A DNA stretch of 64,000 bases, from NCBI RefSeq assembly GCF_018882415.1, contig NZ_JACVOL010000001.1, positions 248,001-312,000 on the forward strand. The letters are read 5' to 3'. The notes under the pieces were generated by a model, which did not search any database, had not been told where the DNA came from, and worked only from the letters and a program-made list of their open reading frames with translations. The translations under genes were made by a program, and so were the position numbers. This stretch comes from Polynucleobacter sp. 86C-FISCH. GTDB taxonomy: Bacteria > Pseudomonadota > Gammaproteobacteria > Burkholderiales > Burkholderiaceae. Within the stretch, counting starts at the first letter, position 1. The number at the start of each line of letters is the position of its first letter. Below are positions 57,238 to 64,000 of this stretch, one piece after another.

Positions 57238-60200
57238 TTAGTGGTACTGAACTTGTACAGGATCTTTTTGCTTGGATGCCAAGATTTGGTTCAAGCTATG
57301 TAAGCAAGCATCATCTGGATAGATGCGCAGCTCTTCCGGGAACTGCATTAAACAGGCGCCGCCGCTAGTTGTCACTGCAGCAGTCAACATTAAACCCTTC
57401 ATGCCATCATTTGAGCCTGGCGCAGCTGGAGCAGCTGCTCCTAACTTAGGATCTCTGACACGATTCGCCATCAAGTAAGGATTGATTTGGCTGCGGAGCA
57501 TCTTGATATCAATAGCGTTATCAATACATACGTGAACGTTACGAGCAAAGCGCATACGTGCGCCAGTGATATCCATCACCGCCTCAGAAACAATACGCAT
57601 ACCACCTGAGAACTTATCGGGAGTCACATTCACTTTAGCGACCAAGAGCTCATCTTCCTTGAGCCATGAGCGATTAGGCTCATACACTTCGCTATACAAA
57701 GTGACTTCCAGGGCCGCAGTGCCATCATCAATTGTCGCAATCATCATACGGCCGCGCTGGCCAGTCAACATCCGTGCTGAAGTGATAATGCCAGCGATCA
57801 GCTGATCTTTACCTTCGGCAACTTTTGATAAAGGTTGGCGAATGAAGTGAGAGGTCTCGTCACGATAGGCATCAAACATATGACCCGTTAAACAAAGTCC
57901 TAAAGCATTCTTCTCTTCTTGCAGACGTTTCTTTTCAGACCAAACAGGCTCGCGTACCAACTCTGGTAGATGGCGATTTTCCTCACCAGCGACTTCAAAC
58001 AAGCTCACTTGATGAATAGAAGCCTCAGCTTGCTCGGCAGCTTCAATCGCTCTCGCTAAAGAAGCAAGCAAGGTTGAGCGAATGTCGTACAGATTGCCAC
58101 CTGCAGGAACGGAGTCGCGATACAGACTATCAAATGCACCAGCACGCATTAAGGCTTCAATTGCACGGCGATTAACTTGTCTGCGGTCTACACGAGCACA
58201 GAAATCAAACAGATCCTTAAATGGCCCGCCAGTTTCTCGCGCTTTAACAATGGATTCAATTGCAGCCTCGCCAGTACCACGCACCGCACCCAGGCCATAA
58301 CGGACATGGCTAATTGGGGAGTCTGGGGCTGCATCAGGCGCACGCAATGGCGTGAACTCATAAACACCGGTATTAATGTCTGGCGAGAACACTCGAATGT
58401 TATTCACCAAGCAATCGTCGTACAGAATCTTCACCTTATCGGTGTCATCCATTGCGAGCGATAAGTTGGCCGCCATAAATTCTGCGGGGTAATAGGCTTT
58501 GAGCCAAGCGGTTTGATATGCCAAGAGTGCGTAAGCGGCAGCGTGGGACTTATTAAATCCGTAGCCCGCAAAACGTTCCATCAAGTCATAGATTTCATTG
58601 GCTTTGCCTTCGGAGATACCGCCAGCTTTTGCGCCATCACTAAAGATCTTGCGATGCTGCGCCATTTCTTCAGGCTTTTTCTTACCCATCGCACGGCGCA
58701 ACATATCAGCGCCACCCAATGAGTAGCCGCCAATCATCTGCGCCATCTGCATCACCTGCTCTTGGTAGACCATGATGCCGTAGGTCTCACGCAGAACTGG
58801 TTCAATTCGTGGATCGGGATATTCGACTTTTTGGCGACCGTGTTTACGCTCAATAAAGTCTGGGATCAAATCCATAGGACCTGGGCGATACAAAGCCACC
58901 AAGGCAATAATGTCTTCAAAGCGGTCGGGCTTAGCCTCACGAAGCATGCCTTGCATGCCGCGACTTTCTAGCTGGAACACCGCTACCGTATTAGCGCGCT
59001 TGAGAACATCAAATGCTTTTTCATCATCAAGCGCTATCTCGCCGATATTCCAATCTCTGCGATCAGCGTGCAAAGTTTTAATCCAGCGCTCTGCTGCCGC
59101 CAAGATGGTGAGCGTTGTTAAGCCTAAGAAGTCAAACTTCACCAAGCCGATCGCTTCTACGTCATCTTTATCAAACTGACTAATGACGGAGCTACTATCT
59201 TGATCTTTGCTTTCTTGGGTGTAGAGAGGGCAGAAATCGGTGAGGCGTCCTGGGGCGATCAATACACCACCCGCATGCATACCGACGTTACGAGTCATAC
59301 CTTCTAACTGCTGCGCCAAGGAAAGCAATTGACGTACTTCATCTTCATTCTTCTCGCGTTCGGCTAATTGCTTCTCTTCTTTCTTCGCCATTTCAATGGT
59401 CATGTACTGACCTGGCTTATTCGGTACCAGCTTAGCAATGCCATCGACGAAGTTATAACCTTGCTCAAGTACGCGACCCACGTCACGAATCGCCGCTCTG
59501 GCAGCCATCGTTCCAAAAGTAGCAATCTGACTTACCGCATCTTTGCCGTACTTATCTTTTACGTACTGGATCACACGGTCACGACCGTGTTGGCAGAAGT
59601 CAATATCGAAGTCGGGCATGGATACCCGCTCTGGATTGAGGAAGCGCTCAAAAAGTAAGTTGTAACGTAGTGGATCCAAATCGGTAATGCCGAGTGAGTA
59701 GGCCACTAAAGAGCCCGCACCAGATCCACGACCTGGCCCTACTGGCACACCATTGTTCTTGGCCCAGTTAATAAAGTCCGCCACGATTAAGAAGTAGCCT
59801 GGGAAACCCATCTGAGCAATCGTTTTCACTTCAAATACGAGACGCTCTTGGTAGCGCGCCATTTCTTTTTCACGCTCTTCCACATCCGGGAAGTTGCGTT
59901 CCATATGGCGCTTCAGACCGACCTCGGATTGTTGCAATAAATAATCTTCTAAAGTAATTCCAGGCGGTATTGGAAAATCTGGCAAGCGTGGCTGACCCAA
60001 CACTAGAGAGAGATTGCAACGCTTTGCAATTTCAACAGAGTTTGCAATTGCTGCAGGCAAATCTGCGAAACGTTTTTCCATCTCTTCTTGGGTTAAGAAG
60101 TACTGCTCTTCATTAAACTTTTTGGTGCGACGTGGATTGCCAAGCAATTCGCCTTCAGCAATACAAACACGGGCTTCATGCGCCGTAAAGTCACTTCTCT

Positions 60201-60855
60201 GCATGAACTGCACTGGGTGGGTTGCCACTACCGGTAAATCGAGTTCACTTGCTAAATGACAGGCTAGTTGCAGTTGCTTCTCGTCCTGTGGATTGCCGCC
60301 GCGCTGAACCTCAATATAAAAAGATTTTGGGAACAGCTTTTCATAACGTCTCGCAACAATCTTCGCTTGATCTTCTTGACCAGCTAACAATGCTGTTCCT
60401 ACTTCACCCATGCGCGCGCCAGAGAGCGCAATCAATCCATAAGATAAGGTTCGCTTGGCTTTTTTATCTTCAGCTTTAGCAGCAGGCTCACTAAACCAAG
60501 CGGAATCCACTTCAGCACGACCACGTGATTGGTTATCTAAGGAAGCTCTACTGAGCAACTCACATAGATTGAGATAACCAGAATGGTTTTGAACTAAGAG
60601 CAATAAACGATGGGGTTGGTCTGGATCCGCAGGATTGCTGATCCAAACGTCGGCACCAGCAATGGGCTTAATACCGCCAGAGCGAGCGGCCGTATAAAAA
60701 CGCACCAAACCAAATAAATTACTTAAATCTGTGATGGCTAGAGCGCCCATCTCGTCTTTGACAGCGGCGGCGACCGCATCATCAATGCGAACGACTCCAT
60801 CCGTAATCGAAAACTCGGAATGGACGCGGAGATGTACAAAACGGGGTAAAGCCAT
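57238..60855 (-). CDS. dnaE: DNA polymerase III alpha subunit
   Basis: DnaE is the replicative polymerase. The 1205 residues hold a PHP domain (HLRVHSEFSITDG at the start), the C-family polymerase core with PDFDIDFCQHGRDRVIQYV (catalytic aspartates, about 415-435) and the FDFLGLTTL region, helix-hairpin-helix segments (GYGFNKSHAAAYALLAYQ) and a C-terminal OB domain. A TAAAAT box six bases before the ATG predicts a leaderless message. The start lies three bases from the divergent gluQ start. Confidence 0.97.
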   Translation of the reverse strand: MALPRFVHLRVHSEFSITDGVVRIDDAVAAAVKDEMGALAITDLSNLFGLVRFYTAARSGGIKPIAGADVWISNPADPDQPHRLLLLVQNHSGYLNLCELLSRASLDNQSRGRAEVDSAWFSEPAAKAEDKKAKRTLSYGLIALSGARMGEVGTALLAGQEDQAKIVARRYEKLFPKSFYIEVQRGGNPQDEKQLQLACHLASELDLPVVATHPVQFMQRSDFTAHEARVCIAEGELLGNPRRTKKFNEEQYFLTQEEMEKRFADLPAAIANSVEIAKRCNLSLVLGQPRLPDFPIPPGITLEDYLLQQSEVGLKRHMERNFPDVEEREKEMARYQERLVFEVKTIAQMGFPGYFLIVADFINWAKNNGVPVGPGRGSGAGSLVAYSLGITDLDPLRYNLLFERFLNPERVSMPDFDIDFCQHGRDRVIQYVKDKYGKDAVSQIATFGTMAARAAIRDVGRVLEQGYNFVDGIAKLVPNKPGQYMTIEMAKKEEKQLAEREKNEDEVRQLLSLAQQLEGMTRNVGMHAGGVLIAPGRLTDFCPLYTQESKDQDSSSVISQFDKDDVEAIGLVKFDFLGLTTLTILAAAERWIKTLHADRRDWNIGEIALDDEKAFDVLKRANTVAVFQLESRGMQGMLREAKPDRFEDIIALVALYRPGPMDLIPDFIERKHGRQKVEYPDPRIEPVLRETYGIMVYQEQVMQMAQMIGGYSLGGADMLRRAMGKKKPEEMAQHRKIFSDGAKAGGISEGKANEIYDLMERFAGYGFNKSHAAAYALLAYQTAWLKAYYPAEFMAANLSLAMDDTDKVKILYDDCLVNNIRVFSPDINTGVYEFTPLRAPDAAPDSPISHVRYGLGAVRGTGEAAIESIVKARETGGPFKDLFDFCARVDRRQVNRRAIEALMRAGAFDSLYRDSVPAGGNLYDIRSTLLASLARAIEAAEQAEASIHQVSLFEVAGEENRHLPELVREPVWSEKKRLQEEKNALGLCLTGHMFDAYRDETSHFIRQPLSKVAEGKDQLIAGIITSARMLTGQRGRMMIATIDDGTAALEVTLYSEVYEPNRSWLKEDELLVAKVNVTPDKFSGGMRIVSEAVMDITGARMRFARNVHVCIDNAIDIKMLRSQINPYLMANRVRDPKLGAAAPAAPGSNDGMKGLMLTAAVTTSGGACLMQFPEELRIYPDDACLHSLNQILASKQKDPVQVQYH

Positions 60856-60858
60856 GAG

Positions 60859-61809
60859 ATGATTTTAGCTGTGTCGACACCTAAAAACCTTCCATCCCCA
60901 GCCGGCGGCTATCGCGGGCGATTTGCCCCTTCCCCTACCGGCCCATTGCACGCAGGATCCCTGGTTGCCGCCCTCGGAAGCTGGCTAGATGCCCGTAAAA
61001 ATGGGGGTAAATGGCTGCTCAGAATCGAGGATTTAGACACACCTCGCTGCATCCCCGAAGCAACCCAGCAAATACAGTCCCAATTGCTCGCCTGTGGGCT
61101 TTCCTGGGATGAGGAGATCATCCATCAATCCCAGCGCCAAGAGGCTTACCAGAGGGCTTTAGAGCGCTTAAATGACTTGGAATGCCTGTATGCCTGTACT
61201 TGCTCCAGACAGGCCATTGCCAATACCCTAGCCAGCCTCGGAATAGAAACCCCCCGCAATCAAGAAATGGTCTATCCCGGCACTTGCCGACCTGCTGATT
61301 TAATGGGCAACCCGATTGAAGCTTTTAAGGATTCTAAAAAGGCTTGGCGCATTGCCCTCCCCCAAAATTGCCATATTGAATTTGAGGATTTAGCACTAGG
61401 ACACCAAAGCCAAAATCTCAATCAGGAAGTGGGCGATTTTGTACTACGCAGAAGCGATGGATTATTTACCTACCAGCTAGCTGTTGTAGTTGATGATGCC
61501 GAACAAAGCATCACCCATATCGTGCGTGGCGAAGATTTGTTGAGTAATACCGCAAGACAAATTTACCTACAAAAGGTATTGGGATATCAAAGGCCGGAGT
61601 ATTTACATCTACCTTTGGTACTTGATGAGCATGGTGAAAAGCTCAGCAAACAAACTCTAGCGACGCAAATCAATACGCAAGATGAAAAACACTCGCTGAT
61701 GGAGTTACGTAAAGCAGCAAAGCATTTGGGATTGAAAAACTTGCCTGATAGCGAGAACACTACGCTTGCAGAGTGGCTGTTAGCAGCCACTCATGCATGG
61801 AAAAACTAA
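60859..61809 (+). CDS. gluQ: glutamyl-queuosine tRNA(Asp) synthetase
   Basis: GluQRS attaches glutamate to queuosine 34 of tRNA-Asp. The 316 residues resemble a GluRS catalytic core without the anticodon domain: RGRFAPSPTGPLHAGSLVAA at the start, LLRIEDLDTPRC, a zinc site with CTC and CRPA around residues 112-150, and the KMSKS-like GEKLSKQTL. The start may be this ATG or a GTG at 60871 inside the palindrome GTGTCGACAC. Confidence 0.93.
   Translation: MILAVSTPKNLPSPAGGYRGRFAPSPTGPLHAGSLVAALGSWLDARKNGGKWLLRIEDLDTPRCIPEATQQIQSQLLACGLSWDEEIIHQSQRQEAYQRALERLNDLECLYACTCSRQAIANTLASLGIETPRNQEMVYPGTCRPADLMGNPIEAFKDSKKAWRIALPQNCHIEFEDLALGHQSQNLNQEVGDFVLRRSDGLFTYQLAVVVDDAEQSITHIVRGEDLLSNTARQIYLQKVLGYQRPEYLHLPLVLDEHGEKLSKQTLATQINTQDEKHSLMELRKAAKHLGLKNLPDSENTTLAEWLLAATHAWKN
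60863..60868 (-). promoter_or_regulatory. -10 box placed for a leaderless dnaE mRNA
   Basis: On the minus strand TAAAAT (5 of 6) is followed by CATCTC and the dnaE ATG at 60855. The box lies inside the gluQ coding frame. There is no Shine-Dalgarno sequence for dnaE. Confidence 0.45.
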
Positions 61810-61870
61810 AGAACTTAGTCTTTCTTTTTTTATTTCTTGTTTCTTTAATTCTTACTTTTGTTTCTTACTT

Positions 61871-63346
61871 TTATTTCTTTTTAAAGCCACCCAGCAAAGC
61901 GCCAACAGCTGGCTTAGCAGGAGTAATGCCAACTTTTTTCTCTTCTGGCTTTGCTGCATCTGTAGCAGATGCAGGCGCTGTTGATGGCTCGTAAGGCTTG
62001 TAGAAGAAAGGGTCAGACATTTTGGCGGGTGCGCTGCCGTAGCGACTAGAGCCACTAGATCCACTAGAGGATGGGCGACTTTGTGACGGCTCACCAGCTG
62101 GTAAAGGCTGCACATCCAACTTGCGCTTCATCAACTTTTCAATATCGTCGAGCAAGCGCTTTTCACTAGCATCAACTAAGGCAATCGCATCACCCTTACT
62201 GCCAGCGCGACCAGTACGACCGATACGGTGAATAAAGTCCTCTGCGTTGTATGGCAGTTCGTGATTAATCACGCAAGGCATATCCGGAATATCTAAACCA
62301 CGAGCAGCTACGTCAGTCGCCACTAAAGCTTCGATGGCGCCAGACTTAAATGCATCCAAAGTTAAAGTACGTTCACCTTGACTCTTATCGCCATGAATCG
62401 CGCCTGCTTTAATACCATCACGCTCTAAGGCGCGTGATAACTTTGCGCAGCCTAAACGACTATTGGTAAAGATGATGCATTGACGTGATAAGCCTGCACG
62501 TGTGCGTGCTTCAAGCACCTTCACAATTGCGCGTTGCTTATCTGCAGAGGAAACCATGTGTACTACTTGCTTAACCGTATCGGCAGCAGCATTTTGACGT
62601 GCCACCTCAACCGTCACTGGAGTACGCAAATAGCTTTGTGCCAGCTTTTTGATTTCTGGGGAGAAAGTCGCTGAGAACAATAAGGTCTGTCTTTGCGCCG
62701 GAATCAAATCAATGATGCGTTGTAGGTCTGGCAAGAAGCCCATGTCGAGCATGCGGTCGGCTTCGTCCAAAACCAATATCTCTACCTGGGAGAGGTTGGC
62801 CACTTTTGAACCAATGTGATCAAGCAAACGACCAGGTGTGGCAATCAGGATCTCTACGCCATTGCGCAAAATACCTACTTGCTCTTTCATGTCCACACCG
62901 CCGTAGACCACTGCAGCGCGTAAATCAGTGTGCTTTGAATAGTTCGCAGCGTTTTCAGCCACTTGCACGGCCAACTCACGGGTTGGCGTGAGAACCAATG
63001 CACGAATTGGATGACGTGCTGGTGACGCGCTATTGCTAGCGTGACGCAAAATCTTTTGAATGATCGGCAATACAAAGGCGGCCGTCTTACCGGTACCGGT
63101 TTGCGCAGCACCCATGAGGTCGCTCCCCGCTAAGACGTGCGGAATCGATTGCGCTTGAATCGGAGTCGGAGTGTTGTAGCCCTGCTCCAGAACCGCTTTT
63201 TGAATTTTCGGATCTAAACCAAAGTCAGCAAAAGTGATTGTTGCCGGAGGTGAAGCAGTGGCAGCAGTGTCAGTGTTAGTAACACTAGGGGTAGCGGCTT
63301 CGCTAACCCCTGTAGAAGAATTTATTTCAGTAGCAGTATTTGTCAA
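61871..63346 (-). CDS. DEAD-box ATP-dependent RNA helicase (second copy), RhlE/SrmB-like
   Basis: The 491-residue protein has the Q motif (FADFGLDPKIQKAVLEQGY), AQTGTGKTAAFVLP, PTRELAVQV, DEADRMLDMGF, SATFSPEIK and HRIGRTGRAGSKG. Its C-terminal tail is serine- and lysine-rich without the RGG repeats of the copy at 3617. The first codon is TTG, six bases after the GlcG-like gene, with no clear ribosome site, so translation probably depends on the upstream gene. A T-rich stretch (61816-61870) separates it from gluQ. Confidence 0.92.
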   Translation of the reverse strand: MTNTATEINSSTGVSEAATPSVTNTDTAATASPPATITFADFGLDPKIQKAVLEQGYNTPTPIQAQSIPHVLAGSDLMGAAQTGTGKTAAFVLPIIQKILRHASNSASPARHPIRALVLTPTRELAVQVAENAANYSKHTDLRAAVVYGGVDMKEQVGILRNGVEILIATPGRLLDHIGSKVANLSQVEILVLDEADRMLDMGFLPDLQRIIDLIPAQRQTLLFSATFSPEIKKLAQSYLRTPVTVEVARQNAAADTVKQVVHMVSSADKQRAIVKVLEARTRAGLSRQCIIFTNSRLGCAKLSRALERDGIKAGAIHGDKSQGERTLTLDAFKSGAIEALVATDVAARGLDIPDMPCVINHELPYNAEDFIHRIGRTGRAGSKGDAIALVDASEKRLLDDIEKLMKRKLDVQPLPAGEPSQSRPSSSGSSGSSRYGSAPAKMSDPFFYKPYEPSTAPASATDAAKPEEKKVGITPAKPAVGALLGGFKKK

Positions 63347-63352
63347 GGTAAC

Positions 63353-63760
63353 TTACATAATGGCGGCAATGCCGGCCTTAGCGGTCTCAGCATCTTCCGC
63401 AGATTTAACGCCGGAAACGCCGACTGCGCCGATGGTAAACCCGTTTACCTCGATATTGACGCCACCTTCTAACATGCCTGATACGTGCGGGGCAGATAAG
63501 AAAGCATGGCGACCGTTATTAATAATTTCTTCGTAAACACGAGTCTCGCGTTTACCCATTGCAGCTGTACGCGCTTTTTCTTGCGCGATATAAGAAGACA
63601 AAGGAGCGCAACCATCACGACGAATTAAACCCAACATATGACCACCGTCGTCACAAACAGCAATCGTTACCGCCCAATTATTTGCAGTAGCGTGTTTGTC
63701 TGCTGCGTCCAAAATCTTTTGAACATCAGCTTGAGTTAAATAAGGTTTAGTAGCCAACAT
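63353..63760 (-). CDS. GlcG/HbpS heme-degrading-domain family protein
   Basis: The 135-residue single-domain protein shows the family's IAVCDDGGHMLGLIRRDG, KARTAAMGKRET and ISGGVNIEV-like GMLEGGVNIEVNGFTIGAVGVSG motifs. Relatives include GlcG of the glycolate operon and the heme-binding HbpS. No signal peptide is seen, so it is cytosolic. AGAAAG seven bases upstream supports the start. It lies between a glyoxylate aminotransferase-like gene and a helicase. A link to glycolate/glyoxylate metabolism is plausible. Confidence 0.85.
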   Translation of the reverse strand: MLATKPYLTQADVQKILDAADKHATANNWAVTIAVCDDGGHMLGLIRRDGCAPLSSYIAQEKARTAAMGKRETRVYEEIINNGRHAFLSAPHVSGMLEGGVNIEVNGFTIGAVGVSGVKSAEDAETAKAGIAAIM

Positions 63761-63834
63761 GATTAATCTTTCTTTGTCTCGAATATGTTTTATATGATGA
63801 AAGTGCTATCTATACAGAGCACCTGAATTATAAG

Positions 63835-63874
63835 GGGTGTAGCCCGACTCCCGTCTAGAAGTCTTGCTACACCC
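63835..63874. repeat. long hairpin upstream of the GlcG-like gene
   Basis: GGGTGTAGC (63835-63843) and GCTACACCC (63866-63874) are perfect nine-base arms. Inside, GACT and AGTC add four more pairs. No T-tract follows. On the minus strand a TATAAT (63826-63831) lies just past the repeat, so the hairpin covers the -35 area of a likely promoter. It may be an operator or a read-through barrier after the aminotransferase gene. Confidence 0.5.
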
Positions 63875-63905
63875 TGTCTCCACCCAACTAATTGATTATT
63901 TAAGG

Positions 63906-64000
63906 CTATTTGAGAAATTCTTGGGCGGCAACTACACCGCTGGCCTTGGGTTTAAAGCCCATGGAGCCCAAACTCATCTCTACACCACTTAAAGCAGCCA
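63906..64000 (-). CDS. C-terminus of a serine/alanine-glyoxylate aminotransferase-like protein (partial)
   Basis: The last 30 codons are visible, reading ALSGVEMSLGSMGFK and ending AAQEFLK before a TAG. The pattern SGVEM.L...G.......GV.AA..FL matches the C-terminus of PLP-dependent serine- or alanine-glyoxylate aminotransferases. The rest lies beyond the window edge, so the call is tentative. Confidence 0.55.
   Translation of the reverse strand, partial: AALSGVEMSLGSMGFKPKASGVVAAQEFLK

Overview
The window reads as a chromosomal segment of a free-living betaproteobacterium of the Burkholderiaceae, most like Polynucleobacter or a close relative. This rests on protein character and local gene order (holC-pepA next to lptF-lptG, DUF3460-scpA-panC, nadD-rsfS-rlmH-maf-rng, zapA followed by 6S RNA), not on a database search. 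The genome is compact: many genes overlap by 1-8 bases, two convergent pairs have abutting stop codons, and several divergent genes have start codons 3-45 bases apart. I see no insertion sequence, prophage, CRISPR array or rRNA operon, and no clear pseudogene.

Layout. 1-11 kb: pdxH, msrA, an aldehyde dehydrogenase, a LysE/LeuE-type exporter, a DEAD-box helicase with a structured leader, ubiC, hemC-hemD, argH and a TRAP transporter (DctQM without a visible DctP). 11-17 kb: an unknown lipoprotein, then a minus-strand block of fdhD, dcd, an inward-rectifier K+ channel and an arginine/lysine/ornithine decarboxylase. 17-22 kb: metG, DUF3460, scpA, panC and a DUF4239 membrane protein. 22-28.5 kb: an oxalate/formyl-CoA cluster on the minus strand (Crp/Fnr regulator, oxc, frc, a small PAS protein, a second frc, a formyl-tetrahydrofolate hydrolase-like protein). 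28.5-33 kb: cobalamin riboswitch and TonB receptor, a small coiled-coil protein, zapA, 6S RNA, a TSUP transporter. 33-38 kb: a malonate cluster (matB, a Bug solute-binding protein, malonyl-CoA decarboxylase, a LysR regulator). 38-46 kb: lgt, holC, pepA, lptF-lptG, a CysB-type regulator, an unknown lipoprotein and tRNA-Leu(CAA). 46-53 kb: yebC, purD, hemF, nadD, rsfS, rlmH, maf, rng. 53-64 kb: msbA divergent from three LPS-type glycosyltransferases, dnaE divergent from gluQ, a second DEAD-box helicase in tandem with a GlcG/HbpS protein, and the end of a serine/alanine-glyoxylate aminotransferase-like gene cut by the window edge.

How the genes work together. The oxalate cluster converts oxalate to formyl-CoA and formate. 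Its control region shows an FNR-type site (TTGAC-N4-GTCAA) placed at -41.5 from a predicted oxc start. The neighbouring Crp/Fnr protein has no cysteine but an E..SR recognition helix that fits this site. The PAS protein carries a histidine where FixL binds heme. Together these suggest oxalate use under gas or redox control. The malonate cluster would turn malonate into acetyl-CoA through malonyl-CoA.

A second pattern runs through the whole window: at least nine genes have a -10-like hexamer 5-7 bases before the start codon and no Shine-Dalgarno sequence. This placement predicts leaderless mRNAs for a sizeable share of the operon-leading genes.
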